Source: Harmonia axyridis
Lineage: Eukaryota; Arthropoda; Insecta; Coleoptera; Coccinellidae
Direction of reading: 5' to 3'
DNA length: 64,000 nt
NCBI RefSeq assembly: GCF_914767665.1
Contig: NC_059503.1
Span: 15,872,001 to 15,936,000, forward strand
Made by a program: the position numbers and the translations under genes. A model generated the notes under the pieces. It made no database searches and had not been told where the DNA came from. It saw only the letters and a program-made list of their open reading frames with translations. Positions 1-12,760 of the stretch are shown here, piece after piece. The first letter of the stretch is position 1, and each line of letters opens with the position of its first letter.

Positions 1-118
1 GTTGTACTAAAAATTAGGTTTATTATTCAATCTTTTTCTTTTATTCCTTTCAATCAATTAGATTCACAAAATGGTAATCCAGATAAACCGAGTAAGTTCC
101 CAACTTGGATCTATTGTA

Positions 119-908
119 ACACTTCACTCAATAAGTCCCAAGCCTAACCAGAAAATTCGACTTTATTCGTCAATATAATTACCTTCAAGAGTGATACATG
201 TACTGCAACGCTTTCAATACCTTTTCTGTAGAAAGATTCATCTTTATTTTCCCAATAGGCTTCAACCTCGACAATCACTTCTTCATAAGACCCAAATTTC
301 TTCCCCTCGAGCCCTTTTTTTGAGGTTTGCAAAAAGCAAAGAAAACTTTGGGGGCTATATCTGGAAAATGAGCCATGGTTTTCATTGATTGGTGACAAGG
401 AACATTGTCACCTTTGATGGTTTTACCTTTGTCAAGATAGTCAATGAACAATATACTACAATGCACTTCCCAAACTGTGCATGCTATAATCTTGTCAGCT
501 GATGTTTCTGTTTATTCCTCTGGAATAGCTTCTAACAGCGTTCAGAATCAACGATTCGTAATGGATGAATCTTCACGAAAAAAATGAATACACCGCCTTC
601 TGATGTCTTCAACTCCACCACTATCTCACACAACTTCAATTTATGATCGCTCTTTTGATCTTATTCAAATATCACCGAATTCGACTACTTTTTCACATAA
701 AAAACAGTGTTTTATCAATAGACGAAACTCGTTTTTATCCATTAATCAAACAGCAAAAAATACAACGTCACTTAACCTTCAGTAACTCTATCCAGACTTA
801 ACTCTTAAATTTTGACACCCATCTGTTGATGCTTGGTACTATCGAGAAAACAAATGTGGTATGGCACTGGCGTCTTCATCTGTGCCCGGGACTTATTGAG
901 TGACGTGG
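119..908 (-). mobile_element. mariner (irritans/Himar-like) element, internally deleted and decayed
   Basis: Both ends are visible. Positions 119-139 and 888-908 are 21-bp inverted repeats sharing CACTCAATAAGTCCC, and TA dinucleotides (117-118, 909-910) flank them as expected of a mariner target duplication. Read on the minus strand, a transposase start resembling MDKNEFRLLIKHCF lies near 742. C-terminal pieces follow: FIDYLDKGKTIKGDN near 440, CHQSMKTMA near 400, and a KKFGSYEEVI-type segment near 280. The frame is broken several times and about 500 bp of a normal 1.3-kb element is missing, including the first catalytic Asp region. It cannot encode an active enzyme. It probably lies in an intron of the Fasciclin-1-like gene or just upstream of its last exon. 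Confidence 0.85.
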
Positions 909-2271
909 TATCTATAGGAATACCTATAGACCTGCACATGTTTTCACCAAAACTTCGATTTGGAAAGAAGGATGGCTCATTTTGAATAAATTATAAACAA
1001 TAGCGCCCGTACACAAATCACATAATCAAATTCATACCAATAAAATCCTTAGGCAGATTCCGGCTGGGAGTTCCTTCCAATGGTTTGAACTCACCAGCTT
1101 TTATATTAATTTAACTTGAACATGCGCTGTTGGGAAGCGTTTCAGGTCTAAGCTGCTGGTGGACTCCTGTTTTGATGGACCCTATATTTTTGTGCACATT
1201 GGTACTTCATATTATTTATCTCCATTTTTATTATCCTCGGATATACACAATTCTATTTCCAAATCGAAGTAAAATGAGCACCTGCACAGCACAAAATTAG
1301 ACGAGATGGTGGCTTTCTGGAATATTTCTTCTGATTATATTATTATTTGCCAACTTGAAGGTGTAAATACTAATGTACTACTAATTCGTGCCTTATCTAT
1401 GGAAACAATCAAAATATGTTCATAATTGAATAGATCGCTCTTTCATTGTCTGTAATTTTGGAATTTTGAGCCGAGACTGGTCTCTAAATATCAAGCCAAG
1501 CAGCTCTCTGGATTACAAAGGTTGTTTCGTAACATAAGAAAGAATAAGAATAAGAAAGATAGACCAAACATATGCTATATATTCGAAATCAGGGAAAAAA
1601 GAGCTAGTCAGATATAGAAAAATATACAGGGTGTTCCATTTGAAAAAATGAAGTTGCTATCAATATGTGGCCCACTCTGTATATATTTCGTTTTGTGAAA
1701 TCATTTCAAAAAACACTAGTCGGTTTCGTGATACTTTTGAGGAAAACATTTTTTTGTACCTCTTCTAGTAACAAAGTTACAGGGGGAGTCAAATTATGGT
1801 GAAAAACCCGGTAAAAAAAACCATAAATTGAATATACATAGATTAGCAATTCCAACATTCGTGCAAAATCGTATTAATGGATTCAAGCAGAATATCGAGG
1901 AAAAAACCAATATTTTATTACTTATAAATTCGAGCTATAATAAAATAACGTCGGCAGAACCATAGAAAATTCAAGCAGAATATAGAAAAAAAAAAGGGAA
2001 ACTAACGTGAAGTCGGGAGCTCTTGAGCGCTCGTCATTCATGGGCTCTTTGTACTATTGGAGAGTACAGAACTCTATAAAGATGAATGTGGTTTTCAAGG
2101 GCGCAACTGACGCATGAAGGAATGAGCGCTCAAAAGCTCCGGACCTCACGTCGGTGGTTTCCTCAATTTTTCATTCCTTCTCTCAAATTTTTCGAGTTTA
2201 AAATTGCTAGATTCTGTGGAAACAGCTTAGTCTGTAAATGTCATTAATTAATTCTTTTCCAACTTCCCTAG
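909..2271. other. Non-coding stretch, probable Fas1 intron, with repeat fragments
   Basis: I see no supported exon here. It holds a fragment beginning ACAGGGTGTTCC near 1626, the start motif of a repeat family seen elsewhere in the window, and a foldback repeat at about 1990-2175 (separate entry). The polypyrimidine tract and AG at 2270-2271 form the acceptor of the last Fas1 exon. Confidence 0.5.
1990..2175. repeat. Foldback (MITE-like) repeat
   Basis: The left part (ACGTGAAGTCGGGAGCTC, then TTGAGCGCTC) is the imperfect reverse complement of the right part (GAGCGCTCAAAAGCTCCGGA, then CTCACGTCGG). The arms flank about 90 bp. A similar single arm occurs at about 50258-50320 (TGACGTGAAGTCAAGAGC), so this is a dispersed family. 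No coding capacity is seen. Confidence 0.6.
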
Positions 2272-2462
2272 CTTATACAATACATTGGAACGGAGAGAAG
2301 ATTCCAGTGTACCGTCCAGATATCGAATGTACCAATGGAGTGATCCACATCATCGACAAGCCACTGCTCCAAGAGTCTGATGTTCATATCAGTGGAACCT
2401 CCATGTTGTGGATCACTAGCAATCTTTTACTGCTAGCTCTGACTGCATGTTTGATCATCTAA
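2272..2462 (+). CDS. Fas1: Fasciclin-1-like protein, last coding exon (partial)
   Basis: This is the C-terminal end of a FAS1-domain cell adhesion protein. The acceptor CTTCCCTAG ends at 2271 and the reading frame runs to TAA at 2460-2462. The exon carries the end of a FAS1 domain (YRPDIECTNGVIHIIDK, the conserved last strand of the fold). A short spacer and a hydrophobic C-terminal tail ending LLLLALTACLII follow. A tail with no charged cytoplasmic residues is the expected signal for GPI anchoring, which is known for Fasciclin I. Upstream FAS1 repeats must lie left of the window. It could be another insect FAS1-family paralogue; the GPI tail favours Fas1. Confidence 0.75.
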
Positions 2463-4507
2463 GAGAATGCATTTGATGTTGGAATAAGTATGGCAAGAGC
2501 TTAGGTTGGACAATATAAAAATGGTGTGAATCGTGAATTTTTTCTTTAGTTTTTTTTAGATTTTGTATGAGTACCTAGAATTTTGTTATCGATTTCATTG
2601 CCTTGTAAATATCGAGAGTATGTTTTGTTCACTGAAAATCCTATTTATTGTGGATAAGAAACGAATATGAATACCAAGTATTCAATTTCTGCATCCTTTA
2701 ACGTTTATTGTTTCAATATTTTGCCCAATTTTCATTTTAGTTACGTCATTTTCAATGACCATGAATGAAAAATGAAGGAATATCACTCCTTCAACCCTTA
2801 TTCATACATTCCTGCTTTACCTGATCTGATGCCTTCTTGAAATCTCTATCATCAGTTTTCATTCAAATTATATATTACAAAGTTTATTTTTGAAATGAAT
2901 TAAATTTGTTGATAAGATTCTAATTGAATATTCGAAAATGTGTACCTAAAAGAGTAGGGCCTATATTTTCATCACTCTGGAGAATTTCTCCCAAACATAT
3001 ATAGGTACGAATTTATTCAGTTTTCAGTAATATTTTGAGATAATTTGATTTTCATCTTAATCATGCACTCTCATAAAGCTTACGCTTGTTTTCCACTTGA
3101 CTGAACTTGTAATATATGTTTTCCCTATAACCCCATTTTTAGGTAGTTATAGTAAGTGTAAACATCAAATTTTTTTCAAATATCAAAATCAATGAAGTTC
3201 TTTCAATTCTGTCTAAGCTGATGAAAGCAAATAATAAATTCTGAAGCTGAAAAACATAAATTAAGAATGTAATAGATATATGCAGTATATATGTGTAAGT
3301 AAGATTACCAAAGATAAATAAATGTTCGTTTATGTAATAGTATCTGGAATTAGGAATAAAATGTATGTTGACTTTCTAAATGTATAAGAGCTACTTTATC
3401 CAGTTACGGTTACGAACCAGTCGATGTTTGATGCTTTAAAAATTTAATGATGTGAAAAGAGAGAATGTATCAATATCCGCACTGCCAAGAAAAACATGCA
3501 ATATTGAAACCTCTATTTTTGGGATTTGCCAATAAAAGCTGGAGGCAGTATATATAGTTGATATATTCAAGTGAATGAATACTTATAAGAATTTTCTGAT
3601 GCATCTGTAAAGTTTGAACTAATATTTTATAATATTAATATATTTTGCACTTCACTTGATTCATTTTTGTAGTGAGCTATTTGTATTTGATCCTGTTGTA
3701 TATATTTTTTCAATAAAGCATTCAGTGCTGATCTACTTTCAATTTCGAATCAAATAAAAATTTCCCCTTATGACTATGAGCATTTTAGACTTATCTTCAT
3801 ATTGACTCTCCTTGATAGTATTCAGAATTAAGTAAGTATACATAAAAGGTTGCGGTCATAAAAGAGTGATTCCTTTGGAAGCATAAACAAAACTTTTTAA
3901 TCAACCCAAAAAAATCTGAAAATATTGGTGGCCATCAAATGTTACCTTCCCGACAATACAATTTTCTGTTAAAATCTCAATTAAATAAATAAGGTTGAAA
4001 ATTGAAAATGAACACATGTTGTGGTGGGCCATGGTAAAATATAATTTTCTTTAAAAACCTCTTCAAGTAGCAATGTTGTTATAAACATTTATCGCAATAT
4101 CTCAGTGGTACTCCAAATTCGAAATTTAAGCTGACGAGTTCATTACTAGAGGGAAACAATTCTTGTTGTAGCATTTCGCCCAGAGTTTCTGTTTTCAGGA
4201 GTAAACTAAGTTTCATCAGAGCCTGTAATAAGAATAGAAATCATGTGAAAAAAATCTCGGTTGAGAGAAAAATACTCAATATTTTCCACAACGCATTGAG
4301 TAAAACAGCTATAGTTGCTACTCAGAAGATGGCGCTTCACGCTATACAGTACGATAGGATTCGTTTCATGGCTACAGACAGAGGTTCCTATACAAAAATG
4401 GAATGAACTTACCCAAACTCGAAAATTATTAGACCGTTGGGTATTGGGAATTGTCAATTTTCCTGTTGTGGTTAAATCGGTGGTTTTCTACCTTTTCAGT
4501 TACCCAT
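2463..4507. other. 3' UTR of Fas1-like gene, then intergenic
   Basis: AT-rich sequence without supported exons. Possible polyadenylation signals AATAAA occur near 3317, 3353 and 3713, so the 3' UTR may be about 0.9-1.3 kb. The rest up to the convergent minus-strand gene shows nothing I can name. A short reading frame at 4206-4457 (-) is discussed with that gene and not counted as coding. Confidence 0.4.
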
Positions 4508-7500
4508 TTATTTGAAATGGCATTCACTCACCTTGAAGCAAGGTATTGGGATCATTCCTTGGACATAGATATCTTGATTCTGAAATATTTTCTCCAGAGA
4601 CATCTTCAGTGTGATCGGATAAATACCAACCACCATAAAATTCTGATACATCCTTTTTTCGAATTCTGTTTCAGAGTTCAAGAAAACTTTCGCCGTGAAT
4701 GTATTCACTTTGTGTATTTTATTCCATACCTCCAAGATGTAACCGTATGAGATGCCTTCAACGAAAATGTGCACTTCTTTGCCATTGTCGATGGAAAAAC
4801 CAGTGATCACGTCATCGCTATCTTGAAGCATGCCTTTGAGTTCATTCTGAAAGATCAATGTATCAGATTTTGGTTCTTATTTTAGCTAATTAAAGGGCGG
4901 TTACAAAAAGATTTAATAGGTTTATCGTCCACAAATGACAACATCAGCTGGAAAGGTTAGATACTACGAGTATCTGGATCTGTAAAATATTGTCAGTCCC
5001 TCATAATCTTTCTTGGCATTAAGTTCTGTGTTTACAGGGTGTTTCATTGGTAAACAGAAAAACTTGAACAGTGAATAGAGGACACCGAGGTGGTTCTAGA
5101 TATACCCCATTTATTGGCTCTGACTGCCTTGGTTACCGCGATACAGGGAGATTAATGAATTTTGCTCTTTTTTCTGAGGTCATAAGAAACGAACCACCCA
5201 GTATATTTTCTTCATATTTGGCACACATCTTTCTTATTTGATTCTTGAATGAATCACCTAAGAAAAAATGCAGATCCGGATTTACAAAAAATTATGAAAT
5301 GATTGTATCCTTGGAACAAAACCTCTGTATATCTCACGTGTGAATTTGAGGTTCTCTAACAGTCAAATTTTAGCTGAATCACCCCAAGTATTAATGAAAC
5401 GTGTAGTTACCTTCAGGGATTCGTCAGATACTTGTCGCTTATCAGAAAGTCTGCGCTTACGAAGTTCAATCTTAACTTTTTCCTCTGAAAAATGTACTGG
5501 ATCGACCAGCACAGCGCCAATACCGATAAGGTTTTGGTTATGCTGCAAAATGGATGCCAAAAGTTGCTGAGCCAATATCGAGTCGTAAAACGTGATGAAA
5601 AAACGCTTATAGGTTCTTATGTTCGGCGCATGGTGTATGCCAACCTGAGGTTCGAGGAAGCAGAACTCCATTTCGAGAGTTGTTAGTTCGGAAGCTAATA
5701 TACCGTTAAATAATGGGCTGGTGCTCTTTTCTTTGTCGATATCAGCCAGATTAATCTCAGGTATCGTAATTATATCAACTAATTTAATTGAACCTCGTTC
5801 TGTTATGCCGTGCAGAAGATTATCAGGGTGATAACATGGAGCCTCTTGTCTGAAAGTCCATACGTTTTTCAAGAGAGAGCTCAAATCGTACGTTGCTATC
5901 GCCAATAGTTGAATTTTGGAGAGGTTCTCCTTCTTGCGAAAATAGTGGAAGGCTTGCCTTGGCTGCAAAATTTTGCTGAAATTCTCATCTTCTCTCCTTG
6001 TACCAAACAAGGCGGGTTCTATTTCACTCTGTTCTTCACGAATTCCATTTATCTATGAACAATGAAGATTTGATTGAGCTGAAATATTTTGCCTCTCATT
6101 ATAAGGTAGTTATTAGGTGTACAACTTTGCTTCCGCAGTTTTGCAATAAATGTCTGTAGTGGTAAGTGGTAATCGAAATAAAGAGATCGTTGATGTCATA
6201 CAATAAGCTTAGTTATTTGTAAACATAACGCCATCGAAATATTATTCGGCCGAGGCTCATCGTATGCTATCAAATACCTGTAATTAGACCGCTATTAGTG
6301 AAAGAACGTACCCAAAGTGGTTTCAACGCTTCAAGAACAGTGATTTTGAAGTCGAAGACCAGTGGAAGAGAGAAGATTGTCGAAGATGCAGAATTGGAGG
6401 CATTACTTGATCAAGACTCGTATCAAACGCAACAAGAATTAGCAGGGCCATTGGGAGTGACGCAACAAGCCATTTAAAAATGGCTGAAAGTCATGGGAAT
6501 GATTCAGAAACAAGGAAATTGGGTGCCGTACGAGTTGAAGCCGAGAGATAACGGCGTTTGTTTGCTTGTGAACAGCTGCTTGTAAAGCAAATATGGAAGA
6601 GATTTCTGCATCGCATTGTGACTGGAGACGAAAAATTTCCCGGCCATGCTTCCACGCCAACGGCCAAATCGAATATTCACGGTTCTAAGGTCATGCTCAG
6701 TATTTGGTGAGACCAGCTCACAATTAATGCGTTTGAGCCAAGCATTGAAAGACAAACGGCCGCAATACAAAGAGAGACATGATAAAGTGATTTTACAATT
6801 GATTGACAATGCTCGACCCCATGTTGCGAAAGTTGTCAAGAGATACTTGGAAACGTTGAAATGGGGAGTCCTACCCCACCCGTCATATTCTCCAGACGTT
6901 GCTTCCTCGGACTATCACTTTCTTCGAACAATGGCACACGGCCTGGCTGACCAGCACTTCCGGTCTAATGGAGAAGTGAAAAATTGCATCGATTCGTGAA
7001 TCGTTTCAAAAGATGGACAATACTTTGAATCATAACCAGTGTTTTACAATAAAGCCTCAAATTTCGGAAAAAAACATCGGAAGCGTAGTTGTACGCCTAT
7101 AACAATCATAGAGGGCCATTTGAAAACTAAACAGACCCATTTTCGGACAAACTGAAGACATTAAAAACGCCAAGACAGACATCTTGGATTGCAGGAAGAC
7201 ATCTTTTGACGTAAAAAGTATTTGTTTTCGAATAATCCGTGTATATAAAGAGTATTCAATTGATTATTGTATATTAATCAATTAATAAGGGGTCTCACTT
7301 TTGTATTCATCTATAATATTAATCATATCGAAAATATAAATTATAGGTAAAAATTGAAAAACTAATTCTCCATCTTATGGATGGAGTACTCACATGTACT
7401 CTTACTCTTTCCGTTCTTATGAATTGTAGGTACTTATACTTTGGAAGGTCTTTCGTGAAAAAGGCATTGCTTTCATTGAAATGAATAGTTCGACTAGTGG

Positions 7501-10436
7501 GTTTTGGTGGTGAATCATATTTTGCCAAGCAAGGGATATCATAAGAGATGAATAATTCCTTATACCTGTAAGAAATAACAACAAAGATATTGGATGGTTC
7601 AATATTTTCATCATGACTCTTCTAGGTCTCAGTGAGACCTCTCAGGAGTTAGAGCGAAGGTCTCGTAAAGCTAGTTGACTGATTCCTAAATTAACGCTAT
7701 ATGATTCGCTTCGGTTTAACAATTTATTATAGTCAATTTCAAATTTTATATATAGAATAGTTATTAAAATTAGTTAAAAGCGGAAAATAACATTTCAAGT
7801 CAACTACGATGTTCAATCCCAAAACTTTTGAAAACACAGTGATTGAGACAGAGAAGAGAATAATGAGAAAAATGGACATTTTGGTAAGTAAGCATTTGCG
7901 GCTCCGTGTTTAAGGGATCATTTTTCTAAAAATACTGTCGCTAATAAACCTTTGTAACTTTCTGACGTTATTCCGGAATATCCTGTATAAGTGTAGTTAT
8001 TTAAAAGAAAAAACAAATATGCTAATATATGAGTACATTAGAAACAAATTCTGAGAATATATTTTTTTGGCCAAGAGCTCATCCCGTGTAAACAAGATAA
8101 AAAAATGTTTTTCAAAAAAAAGTATCAACTATAATACTGGATATTGTTATGACAAAGTGCTTCAAATATAAACATTTTCTTGCCAAAAAATCAAGTAGAA
8201 CAAACTATCACTGATAATGGTTGTTCAAAAACTGCACAAAAGCACATATGCCTATTACATTTATACACACCCGTGTTCCTTCAACAATTCCACTGGAATA
8301 CAATCTAACTTTTTTATTTTGACTATGAAAGGACTTAGGGATGCTTTTTGTTCTCTTGTCATCAAATTTTTCACAGTTAAAAAGGCATATCCTAATTTCA
8401 AAACACTATTTGGCTCTCTAAGTTTATAAATTGCACGTTTTGGATCTGCGAAAAATACTTCGCCGGGAACTACAAAGTATGGATCTCTTTTCTTTTCTTC
8501 TTGTTTCTTCGACTTAGTTTTACCTTCTTCTTTTGTTTCCATGGATAGTTCAGATGGTGGTATGAATTCTTTATATTTTATATCATAGCCTTTCTCTACA
8601 GATGATATCGTATCGTACACCATGTAACAATGCGTTTTACCTGAAAATAATGAAAAAAACAGATAATTAAGGCTACCAACTATATGGTATACCGATATAT
8701 CCATTCTGCTTAAAGTATACCGAAAGAAGAGGCTTTTTGATCATATCAGACTCATAAGAGTTGAAAACATTTTCAATTGCCAATTTCAGAATTTTCGCTC
8801 CCAAAATGAAGAAATTCCGAAACATACGTCTGTTTTTTTGTTAATTTAGTTATTCAATGTGTTAACTATTTACTCACTTATACTACTCCACTACTAACTT
8901 TTTCTTTCAGTTGGTTATTAATATTTTGCCATTTATCGAATTAGAACTGTATTCCAAGACAAAAAAAGCCGAATATATCATAAAGATATATTATATTGTG
9001 AAATGAAAAGGACACAATGTTGTCAATTCTTTGATATTCGGGAATATTTCCGTTGATTCTGAAGAATTTCCAATGTTTATCTTTATTGATCTAGAATAGT
9101 GAATACCCGTGGTAATGAACTAATAATTAATTTTCTGCAGCGATTAATTAATCAATTGAGTTAGGGTTAAAGAAATTGAATGATGTTTATTTCAAGCAGA
9201 TACCTCAAAATGATTCAATATCATTTTTTCCATGAGAGCTTACCTCTAAACTTCAACCAGGAAGCTATTCCTTCAGATGTATTACATTTGTTTGACATTT
9301 GCATGAATTCTGTCGTTTCATCGATTTTTTCTGAAATTCAAAATGAAATGAAAATTTCATAGCAATTACACTTAGATACATTTTTCTACATTTCTTTTCT
9401 TTCGAAATGCTAATTTTGGGAATGGGAAGACAGAAAAAATTTAGTAACATTTGGTCTACCTACACCAAACACATTTTTATAATACAAAAATAAAGTAGGT
9501 ATTCCTTTGAATAGTTCGCAAAATGAGTCATACCATGATTGTTCTCTGATTTATTAGGATCTGCTTCAAAATATTCCACGCATTTTTCCTTTTCTACCTC
9601 ATCTTTCCAGCAATAGAGACATGAAACTTTTGATCTGAAAGAAGCTTTTCATTTGAAAAAGTTAACAATGGAAAAAATTATTTTCTTTACGTTACGTCTT
9701 TTTTAGTTGTCATTATATTGAAAGTGATCGTGTGAGAGTGAAGATTTACCAACTCTTCTTCTGATATTTCTTTTACGAAATGATGAATGGTTATCGGAAT
9801 CCAAAGACACTCTCCAGATTCCAGTGTTTTATAATAATGAAAAGCATCAGAAGTGGATACCTAAAAATATTTTGTTCGGTCATTGTTTATTTCAATAATT
9901 TTTCTATAAAAATTTGATACAGATTGTAGAGACTATTTGCTAGCCCGAGAGATGGCATCGAAGGCTGCACAATTATCTACAAAACGGCACCGCTTGGGAT
10001 ATAAACCCAACCGTTCTACAGAAGTAACCACGCTATGTAGGTGATGGTGTATATGGCAGGGACCAATGAGTTGCGGTCCCAATATGAAACTTCGCAACGC
10101 AACCCTTCGAGGGAGAGAGAGCGCATCCTAATAATTATTCATCTTCAGCATACAAGAACTACATAATTCAAAGAATAAAAAGAAATTTTGTGATCATGCC
10201 TTAGCTAAATTCCTCCAGCATGTAATGTCAATATAGTATTTCAATTTTTTCGGTAATAATTCATACTCAATCCTTAAGCAAGTCAATAATTCTCCAGTTC
10301 TGAGTTCATATGCTTTCTTCTCATCGTCCTCAGTAATTGTTTCTTTCTTTTCTAAATTCACCTTATTTTTCTTATCATTGAAGTTTTCCGAATCCGTATC
10401 GAAACACAATAAAAAGGTAAATTTAAATATAATCAT
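4508..10436 (-). CDS. CFAP92/DUF4550-like protein, 705 aa, eight exons (tentative)
   Basis: Exons on the minus strand: 10436-10200, 9860-9691, 9634-9534, 9330-9244, 8640-8271, 7565-7394, 6052-5411, 4846-4508. All phases agree and give 705 codons plus stop. The start MIIFKFTFLLCFDTD is the first Met after upstream stops. Recognisable stretches are LKYYIDITCWRNLAK, GECLWIPITIHHFV, then a lysine/glutamate-rich linker, DPYFVVPGEVFFADP, and LKLGYAFLTVKNLM. The pattern of beta-strand segments around a charged linker reminds me of DUF4550 proteins (CFAP92/KIAA1257), which are linked to motile cilia; that is inference from memory. The first intron appears to use a GC donor (AAG|GCATGA). A mariner sits between 7394 and 6052. 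The 3' end could extend by another splice, but the stop at 4508 is the simplest reading. Confidence 0.55.
6113..7098 (+). mobile_element. mariner (mauritiana/Mos1-like) element, decayed
   Basis: Inverted ends match over about 28 bp: left 6113-6140 (AGGTGTACAACTTTGCTTCC) and right 7070-7098, whose complement reads AGGCGTACAACTACGCTTCC; TA flanks both ends. Between them lie mariner transposase pieces in shifting frames. An N-terminal helix-turn-helix part (PKWFQRFKNSDFEVED, then QTQQELAGPLGVTQQA followed by a stop) precedes VTGDEK (first catalytic Asp), LIDNARPHVAKVV (second) and SPDVASSDYHF (third, DD34D type). The stops and frameshifts make it inactive. It lies inside an intron of the minus-strand CFAP92-like gene, in the opposite orientation. 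Confidence 0.9.
9963..10033. repeat. Dispersed short repeat, copy 1
   Basis: The segment GGCTGCACAATT, then CCCAACCGTTCTAC, resembles 25817-25890 (GGCTGCGCAATT, then CCCACCGTTCTAC) over about 70 bp with substitutions. On the minus strand the motif GGTTTATATCCCA vaguely resembles a tRNA B box, so a SINE origin is possible but unproven. It lies in the first intron of the CFAP92-like gene. Confidence 0.45.
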
Positions 10437-11817
10437 TTTAGATTGATATTTGTCGGTTTTTCGTTCGAAGAAAGTTACTTATTGATCCAGATAAATTGTC
10501 ACTTCTTACTTCAAAGTTGAAAGAAACTCCGTCATGAAAAGCATTTTTCAATAAGAACAATTTTATTTGCAAAATAATTAAATTCAGTTCATTTTCCTTT
10601 AGTATCGTTCGGGAAAAGAAACTGAATGTTTTTTTACTTTTGGTAAGTTGTTAAAACCGAATTAAAATAATTGAAAATTTTATGTTACGAATTAAAAATC
10701 AACTGATATTTGGCCAATCTTTTATTTTAAATCCAAGAGGAGTAGTTCTCTGCAGTCAGATCCTAAATTTTTGAATGAGGGCACGCTAGTATTTCTAGAC
10801 ATCTCATCGTAAACCTCAAAGATATTTTATTAGATTATGAGATCATTTTGTTTTTTATGATAATTAAGTAGGTCTTAAATTTTAGAGTAGTTCATACATA
10901 TCCATTAAATAGTTCCATAGAATCTGAACAGATCCATTCATAGAGCAAATCTCCTGATAGGCATCTGAGATTAAGAATGCAGCGACAAGGTGAGCAAACG
11001 TAGAACTATAAATGTTGCCATTGGAGTGTTTGGTTGTATTAGTTGTGTGTGTATTTGCGTTATTAAAATTCGATTTTACAATAAATATAAAAACTTTTCA
11101 GACTTCTATAGTGAACAAGTGTGTTACTGTGTATATTTTATTTTAATTTTAGGTAAAGGCGGTAGATATCATCATTTGTTTCAGTTCAGTCTAGTGATAT
11201 TGAAAGTTATGCAAGGTTGGAAGACTTCGAAAAATGACGAATAACAATCGTGTGCATATATAATAATATGTGAACGGTTCAATCAACATTATTATACTAC
11301 AGGATTCTAATAGTACCTTTTTTATGTCCAAATGGCAAGACTGAGTAGAATACTTGGGGTATCTTAAAGGTACAAACACTTCTAGAAGTCTTTATGAAGG
11401 TGAAGAAGTTTTAAATGCTGGTCACATAATAAAAATGTTACATGTTATTTGCATGACTAATAAACTTTAGTTGAAAGGTTTTTTTACTTATCAGAATTGA
11501 TCATTTCGCATTACCCTTCAATTATACAGTCCCAACAAAATATTACAAATGCTAATGTATTGAATATTTTTAGGAATACTACAGAAAGTCGCATATCCAT
11601 TTTTTTTATTTATTAAGAGATAACTCAATGTACATAAAATGTTTCTAAAAATAAATTTAAATAACTAGGTTACTTAAAACTACTCATATCGATACCTATT
11701 TATCGAATTAAATTATTGCTTAACTAATGAATCATCAAAAAATAATGAGAATTCAATTGAAAATATTTCACTTATGAAATGTATTTATTTTGAAAATATA
11801 TTCGGCATATTATACGA
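10437..11817. other. Intergenic stretch
   Basis: AT-rich sequence upstream of the CFAP92-like gene. The promoter of that gene should lie here. The only coding-like sign is a weak two-exon mini-frame (10977-10989 joined to 11153-11242, 34 codons, donor GTGAGC, acceptor TTTTAG), listed as a finding and not as a gene. A longer open frame from 10990 has only a GTG start and is not supported. Confidence 0.4.
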
Positions 11818-12537
11818 CTATTTTAAAATAATTAAAATGTGATAGAGAAGTATCATCAGTGTGCCCTGAAAAAAAATATATAGAATTTCAGAATACATGT
11901 CCAAATATTTCTGAGGAATTTTTCCAATATAGTGTAAAGGTACCTTAGATTTGAAGACAATGTATCTTTGGCACAATTCTTGTGAAATGCCAAATAAAAC
12001 AGATAATGTCACATATGAAAGATCACATTTCAATTTTGTTAAAACTAAAACAATACACTGCTTGATCGTTAAACGATCTGATCTTTGATCACTGTAAATA
12101 GATTGTACTGCTTCTACTATTGTATCTTATAGTTTCATATTATTGAGACCAGTAAAAAAAACTGTTCAGAGCACTATCTGTTGTTATCAGATCACACAAA
12201 GAAGATACTTCAGGAGTATTCACTTGCACTTCGAAATCCTTGAAAGTTTTAGGCCCATTATAATCAGGCTGACCCTGAAGAAGCTGTAATAGACCTTGTG
12301 CAGCTTCGATTTCATCTTGGGAAGTAGATTATAGAGCAGGTTCGATTTCTTCACTAGAGCATTCTTCAGCAATATACCAGTTTTTCTTTGTTGATATTTC
12401 TTTGCTCAATCTTTCAGATCTACTACTAGAACATTCAGGTTCTTCCTTTGTGGTAGTGGATCCAACAGAAAGATTTCTGGAAGGCACAGCAGTCTTTTTC
12501 AAACATTCTTTCTGTGTAGAACTGGAATCTGTAAACG

Positions 12538-12562
12538 ATTATTATTATTATTATTATTATTA
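12538..12562. repeat. (ATT)n microsatellite
   Basis: About eight ATT/TTA units in the intron between the two exons of the THAP pseudogene. Simple repeat. Confidence 0.9.
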
Positions 12563-12760
12563 TCCCCATAAATATAATCTAAAATTCCACGTGCTGTCAG
12601 TGCTTACCTCGATAAAATAATCATCATCGATAAAATGCAGGGAACATACTTTCATATTTCTTGTCACTGGTTTATAGATTTTTAGTTTCAGTTGCCAAGC
12701 TTTTTGTCGATCCATCAGCACTTTACTCCCCAATTTCCGTTCCACCCAAACACGATATTT

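Noticed and set aside
4206..4457. Possible extra 3' exon of the CFAP92-like gene
   Set aside because: The intron needed would be under 40 nt and the phase does not fit the upstream exon.
10990..11244. 84-codon frame with a hydrophobic segment
   Set aside because: Only a GTG start, upstream in-frame stop directly before, and no acceptor; a spliced alternative is listed as a weak finding.
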